Source: Lethocerus indicus
Lineage: Eukaryota > Arthropoda > Insecta > Hemiptera > Belostomatidae
DNA length: 64,000 nt
Direction: 5' to 3'
Assembly: GCA_019843655.1 (NCBI GenBank)
Contig: JACDQD010000004.1
Coordinates: 8,618,001-8,682,000, forward strand
Shown: positions 50,698 to 61,399 of the stretch, piece after piece
How the letters are laid out: each line of letters starts with the position of its first letter
Position numbering within the stretch: position 1 is the first letter of the stretch
The notes under the pieces: generated by a model
Database searches by the model: none
Told to the model about the DNA's origin: nothing
Seen by the model: only the letters and a program-made list of their open reading frames with translations
Made by a program: the position numbers and the translations under genes

Positions 50698-50910
50698 CTT
50701 CTAGTCACACCATGCACCATGACCTCAACATACCTACAGTCGAGGAAGTCATAAAATCCCGGTTCCTAAAGTACCATTCCCGTACTAGGAATGACCGGTG
50801 GTACCTCTCATCCCAATTTGCTCGTTCAATCACTCTCCGCTATTACCCATTATCCCTCCACGGTGGTTTAAACGCCACTGGCCGAGATCTACTCGGGCTC
50901 TAGCTCAGAC
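50698..50910 (+). pseudogene. Jockey-clade LINE RT fragment, second copy
   Basis: The frame reads HTMHHDLNIPTVEEVIKSRF then LKYHSRT. This is the same segment as the 2070-2140 part of the first fragment and shares long stretches of identical DNA with it (for example CACCATGACCTCAACATAC). After a loss of frame, a second frame at about 50860-50895 reads PRWFKRHWPR, close to the RRLKR-WPRDL tail expected at the C-terminus. The fragment therefore runs further towards the C-terminus than the copy at 2 kb but lacks everything upstream. AT-rich sequence to an A7 tract at about 51031 may be the 3' UTR. Confidence 0.75.
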
Positions 50911-51229
50911 AAGAACGGTTTCCTCTTAAAAACACTTAAAATACTTTTAATAGTGGTGGTTATTTTTATCGGGGGTTGCAAGAGGCATATAAACACCGCC
51001 ACTGTACCCATAACTGTAGTTCATTGTACCATAAAAAAAGGAGCTTCTCGCAGATTGCGAATGCCTGTGATAATGTCCTTAATCTAGAAAATTCACATCC
51101 AGATAAATTTGTTTTCTATACTATTATAATTATTAAAGTGCATTAGGTTTTAATGCTAATCAATTTATAATTTGGTTTAATTGTATAATGTAAATTTATA
51201 ATGTCTGCTCAAAAATAAACCAACAAACC

Positions 51230-51490
51230 CGTTGCGCATGAAAATCGGCCCGCCTATAATGACGATCAGTCATAAATACCGACTATAATTGCTGCAATTG
51301 TTGCTACAATGGTATCATTGCCCCAAGCAACAATTCAAATCGGTTTTAAAGCCTCATAATTAAGCGACGCGATTCAGCGATACGTGTAGAGCTTCCAAAA
51401 AACAAGCCACCCTCGGGTCCGCTAGCCATTAAATCCCATTTAATTGCCAAAACTGATTTTGCGAGGATATTATTACGTCTAAATATGGTG
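51230..51490. promoter_or_regulatory. Possible conserved regulatory element
   Basis: The sequence mixes CpG-containing words with paired homeodomain-like cores (GCCATTAAATCCCATTTAAT, TATAATGACG, ATAATTAAG) and repeated CAATTGTTGC-type words (51288-51345). Short open frames have no family match. The texture is that of a developmental enhancer. Conservation cannot be checked here. Confidence 0.25.
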
Positions 51491-51599
51491 TTTATCAGTT
51501 CAGTTAATGCTACCTGATTACTGCATTGTACAATAATCAAATGTATTAATTCAGTAAAATCCTAATATAATACACCATTTATTATGTATTATTTGCAGC

Positions 51600-52080
51600 A
51601 GAATGAGGTGGGTTAGAGCTATACCTCGGCTATACCCATGTCCTAGCGAGGATGAGACGCGTAGCTAGGTGAGACGCGCGGAACATAGTCTGAATACCAG
51701 AGTTCGGTACCGCCGTACAACCACCTGAGCAGGCCGTGAGCTTTTTCTTCCAGGTAAGACGGATCGCTCAGTGCTCATCTGTCGGAACACTTAGGGTGAA
51801 CATGGAGGAGTAGAGGAAGAATGGGATCACGTGCCGCGGGATTGCACGCTCTAAAATGGAGTCGGAAGGGGCCTCGTGACAGTAGGAGGCCTCAGAACGT
51901 TCTTTGGGCCTGAGGCGATCCTACGGTAGCAGTTTTCAGCGGTCGGACAATTCGCGAAAAGGGGTTTTTCCAACGACCCACTGTTTCCGGATAAGTAGAT
52001 TCAGGTTTCCGTCTGACGGTATCCCTCTACCACCAATAGACAGTACGTACACGAGGTGGGACTGGGTACATTGATCGATA
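51600..52080. other. Unclassified repeat-like block
   Basis: This even-composition, GC-richer block differs from the run-rich islands. It has a short internal duplication (GATGAGACGCG at 51651 and GGTGAGACGCG at 51669). A plus-strand AGCTTTTTCTTCCAG followed by GTAAGA at 51739-51759 resembles a fused acceptor-donor. It could be a decayed mobile element; no protein motif or terminal repeat is recognised. Confidence 0.35.
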
Positions 52081-53080
52081 TCAGACACAACGCAGTATGA
52101 AAGCAACAATTTTACTTATGCAACCCAGATGCGTGAATGAACCAAAAAAAATCAACTATCGTCTGTTTGGGCAGAACTGCCCAATCCAATAGAATATCTA
52201 AAGAATAACTATTAAAATGTACTCATTATTATTTAACTTTATTTATTTTTAAATATGTTATAATCGTAAAAAGCAGTGTTTTGATAAAATGTATTATAAA
52301 TTCTCAGATTAACAATAAACCGAAAGCCCATGTAAGGATGCGACAGAAGATGGAAGAAAACAAAGCTTTGCCATCCCGAAGCTTTACCGTTTAAGTAATG
52401 GAGTTCAAATCAAATGGCTCGAATGTTCCTGAAAGTCCAAGTTCGAAACGGACCGACTCACCGAAACCGAGCAAAGTTAGACAATTTCCGTCGTTACGCT
52501 CCAACTCCCGCCACTTCGAAAGGAAGAGAGGTAGAAGCGGGGCTGGATCCGGGGTCCCGATCGACTGCGGCTACATATTTATGTAGCGCACATTATATTA
52601 TCCCGCTCGGAATATGCAAACCCCAACCCCTATTGGAACGACATTCTAACGCTTCGAATATAGTAAGAGGCGAAGAGCCCACACATCGCAGGGATTTGAC
52701 TCAGGCGAAATAGTAGGACATCGCTAAAGAAATTTCGTTGATTTTTTATACTTCATGATATAAAATGTTGGGTTAATAATGACTTCTCAATTTTACTTAG
52801 CCGGTAGATAATGTACTTCTTCATAAAAAGAGTAATTTATCTAGGTATGTTTGTATGTAAATACTAATAATATTTTCTCGATTTCCAGAACAAATTTGAG
52901 AGTTTAAGCCTGTACCTTCTGTGATCAAATCCAAGTAATCATATAATTAGAATTACTTGTTCACGGCAAACGCACAATGGTTTTGTGTGAAGAGTAGAGA
53001 TCTGAGTCTTGATATTTCAAAACCGCACACCGCTAACTTCATACAATAATACGCCGTCTTTTCCTGAGATATTTATTATC
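52081..53080. other. AT-rich DNA with a GC patch
   Basis: The GC patch at about 52390-52720 has overlapping open frames rich in K, R and S without family motifs. The rest is AT-rich. Confidence 0.3.
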
Positions 53081-53770
53081 CCCGGTCATCGCGCAGATTC
53101 AAAACTGCACCAGGTGGTCCAACTTCCCTAAAAACCTTCGATGATTTGCAAGTCACTTTCCTCGGTAGCGATAAGGCGGTTTTCCGCGTGGCGTAACATA
53201 AAGTAACCCTTTTCGAAAACTTCGGCGAAAGCATAAATGTAAAACGGGCCCGTCCGAGTGGCGGAGGAGGGCCCTCCTAGGGCGGCGCCTCGGGTCCTGA
53301 ATTAATATCGGTGGGGCCGCGAGGGGCGCACTATGGCACAGCCCCCTTGGAAAAAGCGCGAGGATGGAGGTTTCTCGCTAACTTATTCATTCGTCCTTAG
53401 CGAGCCTTCCCTCTCCACCTCTAATGAGATTGAGCCGGCGAGGCCCCCTCTTTTTCTTCTCTTAAAAAGGGGAAGGAAACGGCTCTTGTTTTGTTTTCCT
53501 TTTTCTCAATAGCTTCACCGCGATGTTCCGATCATTAGCGGGATTGGCGAAACGGTCGTTAAATCCCCCACCCTTAGAAAGTATAATTTCATTAAGCCCC
53601 TCGAAGATTAGACGAGTTAGAGAGCCCGGTGCAACAATGCGCCGAAAGGAGCGATTCGAGAAAAAGAATTGGGGCCCTATAAAAAGTAATGTATGCAAAT
53701 GTAGAGTGATTCGAGACGTTCTTCGCAATATTGTTCCATTTTATTTCTTACTCCTCAGTCGGTGAACTGT
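53081..53770. promoter_or_regulatory. GC island with TATA-like box and octamer
   Basis: A strongly GC/CpG-rich block (AGGGCGGCGCCTCGGGTCC) is followed by GGGGCCC-TATAAAAAG (TATA-like at 53678-53686) and an ATGCAAAT octamer at 53693-53700. The arrangement is promoter-like on the plus strand, but no downstream coding exon is evident. Open frames lie on both strands. Confidence 0.2.
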
Positions 53771-55850
53771 ATTTACATGAGGGGAATGTTATATATTGCT
53801 CAAATTTACGGCTAAGGCGGAAGTGTGCCAGCGATGAGGAAGCGAAACCGTGAGGAATGAAAACAAAAAATTAAAGCCTGTGGAACCAAAACTAAAAGAG
53901 CAAGATATCGCCCGTTTACAGTATCAGACACAACTAAGTTTTGAGGCATTTTAACAACGTGACTACTATAAAAAATAATTACATTTTACATGCTTTAAAT
54001 AGTCAAATAGTGAGAACATAGTCAAGTTTTACTGATCAACTTTACTTTTTTATAATAAAGCGAACGGAAATTTTTATTACATACACAGATCTCTCTATTC
54101 TAATGAATATACTTTTAATATATTTTCATATGAAGATTATGGCCTTAAACTACTGATTAAAGACAATGTAGAGCTTTGTTGAAGCCTAATTTACGGTTTT
54201 AAAATATTCATAGGAATAATAAACATTAATTTTGGATATACGCATCACATTTCATACATCATTTTATATTATTGTCAGTGGCTTGTAGATGGGAATAGTG
54301 TAATTTAAAAATAAACTAGTCCAATCCTGTTAACTCGAACCAATCCGCCTATCGTCAATTTAGAGGTATATATTGTAGCGTCGGCAGAATAAAGTGGGAA
54401 ACGTTTGGAGGGGACCAGTGTAGCGGATACTCGAGGCCGAGTTTAAATGCCCTCATTGCGGCCTTCAATACTCTTGTTACCCCGGTCATGTACGTGACTT
54501 GGTTGACACGGGGCCCTCTTCGTTACCCCGCTATTATACTCTCCGCCGACCCTCTCACCGACACAGGCCCCAGGTCTGCTGATTTCTTGGCTCAACTTTT
54601 CATTATATGACCCCTCACTCCCTCCTTCTCCTCCGCCGGTTGAAAAGGGTTGTGATTTCTATTGACACCCGCGGCGGTCCCACCCCTCACCGCAACAACG
54701 AAAAGAATTCGACAAACCCGAGGGGAAATAGCTTCGAACCGCGAAATAGGACCTACGTACGTTAAAGGAATATACCGCGGAAAAAATTGTACCATTTTTA
54801 GCATGAAATATTCTGGCAACTGTAAAAGAATGAACTGCTTTCGATATCTTTGCTGGTACGCATTCAACGTCCCTTTGCAATTCGAGTACTACGAAATATA
54901 AATACTTTACACTATTTTGTAAGAATGAAAAGAATTCTGGTTTTGCGTGGAATACTACCTTCGCTTAACTTACATTATCTCTAAGTGCAACTATTTTTTC
55001 AAATGCTTCTTTCAGGTGATGGCAGATATAATTGAGCAACGTTTTTTTCGATCTGATGTTTTCTTTTGAAATTCACAATATTCTTTTAAAAGCGTTCCAT
55101 TCCGAAAAAAGAATAACCATGGTCACTGAGACATTCAGGCCGAATTTCTGTGATCATAACAGAAAAACGAAAAGCACGGAATTATAAAAAATACTACTTA
55201 ATAATACTAGAAAATTACCTTTCAAATAGCGTAATCTCTTATGCTACCCTGTTTTACATAAATGTAACTCATTGTCCGAATTTACGCAGTATACTATCCG
55301 AGTGTAAATTAATCTCCCGAAAGTATTTACCCATTATTTCAAATTGTCAAATAAACCACAGGAGCACAGGATAGGGCGCTTTTTCAATTTCGGTTAATTC
55401 AAATCCCCCTCCGGGCGGAGTGACGCGTCACGCGATCCGCTGTTGTAAACGGCAACCGAAAACCCCGAAGTGGAAAAGGCATAACTCATTGGTAGGGCGG
55501 CACGACAGGCAACAAAGGGTGATTTCAATACGGCAGAGTTTCAATATATCGGCGAGTGAGGGAGGGACTTTTTATTCGTATAAATCGAACAGCTGGGAAA
55601 GGGCAATAAAACGAAACGTCGCCCCAGATGTGCTCGACTCTGAGAGGCCGTTCCTGTTCCCCGGCCATCATAACGGGCCCTTATCTCCAAATTAGTGGCA
55701 AAATTATGCACAAAAATGGATTCGAGATCAGGTACTATAAAATATCTTTAGTGTATTCACTGAGTCTTACGCTTCTTACAAAGAATATATATAGATGAGA
55801 CCCAGGTGATCTATCCTTTTAGTCGAATCCTGACAATGGAACCTCCAAGA
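53771..55850. other. AT-rich DNA with GC patches
   Basis: GC patches lie at about 54390-54760 and 55370-55700. A strong plus-strand acceptor, ATGCTTCTTTCAG, lies at about 55002-55014 and is followed by GTGATG. No gene is identified. Confidence 0.3.
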
Positions 55851-55854
55851 GTTC

Positions 55855-56254
55855 CGAAACGTCGGAAACAGGCCACACGTGGGGGAGCACCAGCTGGGAT
55901 GAGAGTTAAACTTTCTACTGGAACTCGCTCAGGTGTTCGTCAAAACCAGGAAGCTTCTATTCCACACCTTTCGCGATCTCACCCGAAATCAGGTAGTAAT
56001 AATTTGTTATTTATATCTTCCAGAAATATGCAGATGATCTGCGGTTAACAACTCGTGTTTATACAGTGGAAACCATTAAAAGTATCTTGTCAAGTGACTT
56101 TGTTGTGTCAACAGGTATTAATTTTATTTATACGAAATATGATATCGAATATGTATCAAATGTTTCAGGAAGCAAAACAGTAAAGAAGTTGATATTAACA
56201 AGAACGATGGTCACAAAAGTTCCAGAAAAATTATCCGATCAGGATAAGTTTTAA
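55855..56254 (+). pseudogene. Decayed LINE reverse transcriptase with YADDL box
   Basis: The frame through 56025 reads FQKYADDLRLTTRVYTVETI, continuing in phase as KSILSSDF and, further on, VSGSKTV. YADDL is the catalytic A/Y-x-D-D box of reverse transcriptases, and the following LTTR..T.ETI..ILS.D and later S.KT spacing fit the non-LTR (LINE) pattern. Upstream, in another frame (about 55830-55980), RVKLSTGTRSGVRQNQ followed by EASIPHL resembles the degenerate stretch before and over the G-x-PQGS-x-L-x-P motif. At least one frameshift, stops just upstream and loss of the PQGS wording show that it is dead. Unlike the other two fragments it covers the RT core, so direct comparison with them is not possible here. 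Confidence 0.65.
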
Positions 56255-56279
56255 TCTTCTTAAAACTCGGCCTAACTAT

Positions 56280-58080
56280 TTACGATCGTCCGGTAGTGAT
56301 GTTAAGGCTTAGTTTGTGGAGAAAATTGGCGCTGTCAATAAAGTAATGCTGCGGGGATGTGCTGCGGGCGCCGGTCGAGGGAGGGGTCGGAAGTTTATCC
56401 CGGGCACTCACAACATCCGGCCCGACATAAACAACACGATCCTGCCAATATCCAAACCACGGCCTTCCAGGGCCCGCCCCCTCCAAAACCATTTTATGTT
56501 TCCTTAAAAATCCCGAGGGTCGATAAGCCCGCAATGCAGGTGACACCGCCCGCTCGTTTTTCTGACTCCCGTGAAAAATTCGCTACCCAAGATGTGGGGA
56601 GGAGAAGTCGTACTGATTTTCCTGCTTTAATCTGAGGAGATATAAATTGGCTCCGTTCGGAGTTAATTTGTTGATCAACAACAGGGCGTTGACTTTCCTA
56701 TCCCGTACCAGAACCTCGATTTTCCTTTGGGTCCATTATTTTCATGAGATAATGCGCATAGTGTGTCCAACCCCTTTTCACTGCGTAAAGATATTTTTAT
56801 GGCAAATATTGTTTTCTCTTATCTCTCTACGTAAAAATAATATTCTTTTAGTGATAAATTAATTTTTGAACGGACGAGTGGCCACACGCCATGCAAGGGA
56901 ATATATCATTCCTCCGGGGCATATAACTTTCCAACTGACCCGGAAATGACGAATCAGAACGGGGATGACATCTAAGATAATTTTTTTGTATTACAGACCG
57001 CTTTTTCCTTACAGATATAATATCAAGATGAAAACTAAATACATCCATGTGAGGCCAGTGTATTTTCGCTTTGGGTCACCGCATTTAAATAGGTTTTATA
57101 TATAATACCTAGGCTCCACATAACTGATATGTACATATAATAATCAATGTAAAAATCATAATGAAAGTAAACCATGTACATCTAATACATGTCCTATTCT
57201 CTTGACTTCCGGCAATTCGACTATGTATTTCCAATGTATTAGACGTAGTGACTGATTTTAAAATTTAACTTTATTCAACATTAAACGTAAACTGCACTTT
57301 CAGTAGACCGCATACAAAATTAAATCAATTTATAAAGCCCCGTGTTCCCGGGTAGGATAAAGTCCCGACCAGAAACTTTAAATCCTGTCCTCTCCCCGGG
57401 TCGTCTTTAATCAAGCACAAGTGGCAATACACTAAAACCGGGAAAACTTCGTAAAGCCCCGGCCAAGTGAAGCAGTTAAAATTTAACTCGGGGCAATTTT
57501 TATGACCTCTCCGATAAATCCTAGGTTTAAACTTGAGTCCGACAAGACACTTAGCCGGAAGTCTCCAGACGACCCAAATAAGTATCAAAATTACAGATTG
57601 AAATAGACACGAAAAAGAAATAAATTAATAAAACGGTTTAACCCCAGAATACCTTTTTTCTTATTTTTGCACATATTGGACTATCATATTAAATAAAAAA
57701 TCCGGGTGCGAGCAAAGGAACTTTTATGCTTGCTACTTAACAACCCCTAATATTCGACTTGTAAATCCTGTATGAACTATTTCGCTATACTTTATTTAAC
57801 AAAGCATTATAGAAACATAATAGAATGAGTGGAGAATGGAGAAGAAATAAAATAAGAGTAGTAAAGGGCCCGGCTGGGTACTGAGGGGTAGTGATCGGTA
57901 GGCAGGGACATCTATCGGGTTGTTTTTGCGACCAACGTCGCAATTAATCCACGGCAGGGGTGCGGGGGGGGGACACTCAGTGAGTAAAACCGCCGCTATT
58001 TGTCACATTCCGGCCTCCTTCTCACAGCCTCTCTCTCCTATCCCAGTTTCGTCAGAACGCGAGTAACGCCTTCCCAAATC
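56280..58080. other. GC islands and AT-rich spacers
   Basis: GC islands lie at about 56280-56600, 57320-57560 and 57860-58060 (G9 at 57964). Spacers are AT-rich. No gene is supported. Confidence 0.35.
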
Positions 58081-58179
58081 AATGAATAATGGATTCCGAA
58101 AGTAACAAAATATATATATTTAAAATTTTTACGATAAGATTATTTCGAATACCATTAATTAACAAAAGATAGTCTAATG

Positions 58180-58354
58180 CAGCGGTTCTTAACTTGTGAG
58201 TCACGACCCCATTGGGGAGTGAACGACCCTTTCATAGGGGTGGCCCAAGACAAGAAAGCAGCGAAATTACAAGTATGAAGTAGCGACAAAAATAATTTTA
58301 TCGTTGGGGGGGTTACAACAATATGAGGAACTGAAGGGTCGCAGACTGTATTAA
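58180..58354 (+). mobile_element. hAT non-autonomous remnant, SPIN/Charlie-like
   Basis: The left end CAGCGGTTCTTAAC and the following GTGAGTCACGACCCC, then GAACGACCCTTTCATAGGGG, match my memory of the SPIN/Charlie group of hAT transposons. So does a second stretch with TATGAAGTAGCGACAAAAAT, GTTGGGGGGGTTACAACA and ATGAGGAACTG..AAGGGTCGCAG. The terminal inverted repeat expected on the right (GTTGAGAACC-type) is not visible, so the right end is truncated or rearranged and the 8-bp target duplication cannot be confirmed. The piece is far too short to encode a transposase. It is clearly diverged from the consensus I recall, so it is an old insertion. Confidence 0.7.
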
Positions 58355-58465
58355 CTATAGTATTGTTGCCTTGCCTGCTTGTGCTCATTTGACCAACACT
58401 TATTTTTATTTGTAGTAGTATTATTTGGGACTGAATAAAATAAAACTCTTATTATAAGTACTTAC

Positions 58466-58499
58466 GGAATTAAATCTCGAACAAGCACAAAAGACGTAC
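58466..58499 (-). other. Candidate recursive-splice micro-exon (34 nt)
   Basis: On the minus strand CATTTTTCTTTGTTACAG is followed directly by GTACGTC and, 34 nt later, by TTAATTCC|GTAAGTAC. The layout matches the candidates at 42837-42875 and 862-901. One frame has a stop codon (as expected for RS-exons that are not retained) and another is open (YVFCACSRFNS). It lies about 110 bp from the hAT remnant but outside it. Confidence 0.35.
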
Positions 58500-58629
58500 C
58501 TGTAACAAAGAAAAATGTAAATTACTTAAATTTCAATGGCAAAATTTAATGGGACAATTTAAAAATGTTCATAAGCCTGGGATGTATTATCACAAAAGTG
58601 TATATATTATTACTGCCGAATATTGATAA

Positions 58630-58930
58630 AATAAACGGTATATGCGTGCCGTGATTGGTCAACTACAATGGCGGTACCGTGTGAATGGGACTGCGGCCGC
58701 CGAGACATGGCCCACATTTAATGGGGCCCCTCCGAGGGCCCGCCGAATATTTATCTTGTCCGTTTCACTTCCTTTTTTTCCGTGTCCGGCGTTGTCCCAA
58801 CCCTCGACCGGAAATACATTTTCCGGAGAGGGACTCTTACACTCGGATAATATTTCCTCTCGGAGAGATGAAAAAATAGAAAGTGCCGGTTAACATCCCG
58901 CAGGAACAAAATACTTGGGCATCGTTCAGT
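58630..58930. other. GC-rich island
   Basis: Begins with GGCGGTACCGTG and GCGGCCGCCGAG and contains CCTCCGAGGGCCCGCCG. Open frames on both strands are compositional. Confidence 0.35.
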
Positions 58931-60120
58931 CCTCGGAACGGGATTATATAATTTCTTTCTAGTGGAACCGAATCGATCTTTGATAAACTCCAAATAATAA
59001 GGGAGAAGGCCAAGTATAAGACTTGTACACTTATTATTATTATCAAATTATTGTTTTTATTTGTTTTAGGAACTATATAATTAACTAACCATTTACACTA
59101 AGTACAAAAATCGTGATAATTGGTAATGCAAAGTTGTACTTATATTTTAAATAATGTAGTTTAGAGTGTCCTGGTTGTAACAGTCACTACTGAAAAATCC
59201 TACTGTTAAGTATGGTAAAAAAATAGATAAATATGTAACTGAGAAGTTAGGGATTTAAACATAATTGTCTCTGTTTAAATGTTGGATGGAAACACAACAA
59301 ATGGAGAGTCTAGTACCTGCCACAGCTTATCAGAACACTGGTCTGAACGTTTCACCGTCGGTAGAAGCCCGCTGGCTCCAGCGTTCCAGGCATTATAGGT
59401 TAAGCATATTAAGTGAAGCGACTCGGATTTAACACAAGACAAAACAGTTAGCGAAGTTTCCATCACTTCTGCCGCCCTCCCCCGCCCCGCCACCTCCAAA
59501 CCCTGAATCTGGCTGGGCCCCTAATCTAGATTACCGCGGGCCAAAATCAGTTCACTCCGCGAATCGCGAGACTTATCCCGAGGGAAAGGAGTTAAAGCGG
59601 GTTTAAAAAGGATTAAGCCTGAAACCGGACCGAAGCGAAGCCAGGAGAATTAAATTTAAATTCACTTTATCCGCGCCCGTGCTCAGAACATTTCCCATAC
59701 ACGGTGGATTAGTTCAAGACTTGTTTAAACTGTCTTTTACAGATTAAATTCTGAGTTCATAAATCTAAAAATAAAGTATATTTCCGCTATAACTATAAAG
59801 CTAGACTCTGAAATACGGTCTCAGGATGGTCTCAATTTTGACCCCACAGATCAAATATCTCTGTACACATCCTCAAATCAGAGTACTACACCAAGGAGGA
59901 ACTTTTAAATGTGTAAATATATATTGCAAATGATTTCATTATATTATAATGGCTGCTTAGTAGTGAATCAATGACATGTGATTTCTAGTGATTTAAATCT
60001 TCTAGTGATAAATCGCGAGTTTGTTGATGTACCAGTTATTTTGTTGAACAGAAAAATTGTTGGTCAAGTTAAAATAAACTAAAAGTAAGGAGACTACTAC
60101 GCTATCGGAACAAAGAAAGA
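58931..60120. other. AT-rich DNA with one GC patch
   Basis: The GC patch is at about 59450-59690 (CCGCCCTCCCCCGCCCCG). No gene is recognised. Confidence 0.35.
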
Positions 60121-60165
60121 TTAGTGACCACTCTATTTTATTTCTTCCACCTACGGTTAATGGCA

Positions 60166-60318
60166 GAGTGCCCAACCCGGGTGGCCAAACTACCGATGAC
60201 AGCACAAACGGTCCGTCGTAGAAAAAACGTTGTTCTTAGCACCAAATTACTAAAGACCAGATTCCGACACAAGGTATATGAAAAGGGATATAATGTCCAT
60301 CTGAATTATCAGGATTCG
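60166..60318 (+). other. Possible coding exon, unknown protein
   Basis: A plus-strand frame containing TAQTVRRRKNVVLSTKLLKT then RFRHKVYEKGYNVH runs in phase to a consensus donor (ATTCG|GTAAGTTATC at 60319). A T/C-rich stretch (60132-60150) lies upstream of a CAG at about 60163-60165. The codon text looks more protein-like than most ORFs here, but no family is recognised. It could be a relic of a mobile-element protein or chance. Confidence 0.17.
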
Positions 60319-60709
60319 GTAAGTTATCACCCTATTTCCCACAGTAAATGACGGATGTACGTTCGATATTCATTATATGTGTATTTTGATCGGTATGTGT
60401 TCTCATTTTTCGTTGTAATCATAAAGACTAATATGAGTATGAAAATATTTGAGTAACTTTTCGATTATTGCATCAAAATTAAAATGATTAAATGTAATAG
60501 ATGTCAAGCAACAAACAAGCTTCAGAAATTCATAATCTACCGACGGGTAGTTACTGGGGATGGATGAGAAGCCCTATACAGTAAAATTAGCGAGTGGAGA
60601 CAGAAGAAGAAAGTTTGGTGTTATACAATTAAGTAACTGAACGCAACCTTATGACTTGCACATTATTATTAATCCTCAAGTTGAAGAAGTAAAAGTGCAG
60701 ACTGCGTAG

Positions 60710-61180
60710 GTCACAAACGAAAGGTGGGCTAATATAGCGAGCCGCAGGCTCATTACATTTATCGGGGCACTTAAGGGCCAGCTAATTGTTTTGCGAGTCG
60801 TCCGGTAAACGGCGGACATTTTAATTAAAAGGGGCCGCGCGTGTCGGGCCCCGTGTAGTGGCCCGGGCTCGGATAACTAACCGGTACTAGTTAGCGACCG
60901 GAGCGTGTCACCGTCGAGGGCAAATGACATTTTACATTTGGACGGCCGGAATTCTGTTACCCCCGGCCGGTCTCCTCGTATGTAAATGCGAGCGTCGAGG
61001 GCGAGTAAAAACGGGTTGTATATTTAATGGAAAACGGGGGCCGGGGATCGAGGGCCCTCCGCCCTCCCCCCTCCAACGCTCGGCCCTACCATTAATTTGC
61101 GGCTCTACTTGACGTTCGAATTTCGCCGGCGGGCCCCCTCGACGACTCTCCGCCGAATTTTAATTACGATCGAATATATA
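60710..61180. other. GC/CpG-rich island
   Basis: One of the densest islands (GGGGCCGCGCGTGTCGGG, CCGGCCGGTCTCCTCG), with the palindromic TAACTAACCGGTACTAGTTA at about 60874-60893. No coding content. It is a strong candidate for a conserved or promoter-like element. Confidence 0.35.
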
Positions 61181-61334
61181 TTAGAACGACATTTCAATGA
61201 TGCGTTTGGTGCCTGTTATTCGCCATTTGGGCGTGGCACTCAGGTTTTAATAAAACTGATGTTTTTATCCTATGTTAGTAATTAACTACCCCGCCACGAT
61301 TGAATATATGGACGTTATTACAAACTATTGAAAT

Positions 61335-61397
61335 ACGCTTAGGAAAAATGCTATACATGTGTCCACCCACACACATGTATAGCATTTTTCCGTGCGT
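61335..61397. ncRNA. Pre-microRNA-like hairpin, perfect 21-bp stem
   Basis: The arm at 61342-61362 is exactly complementary to 61371-61391 with an 8-nt loop (CCACCCAC). Beyond a 3+2-nt internal loop, four more pairs form (ACGC at 61335-61338 with GCGT at 61394-61397). About 63 nt in total with a basal internal loop is the size and shape of a microRNA precursor. I do not recognise the arm as a known microRNA, and a perfect stem also fits a recent inverted duplication. Confidence 0.45.
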
Positions 61398-61399
61398 CC

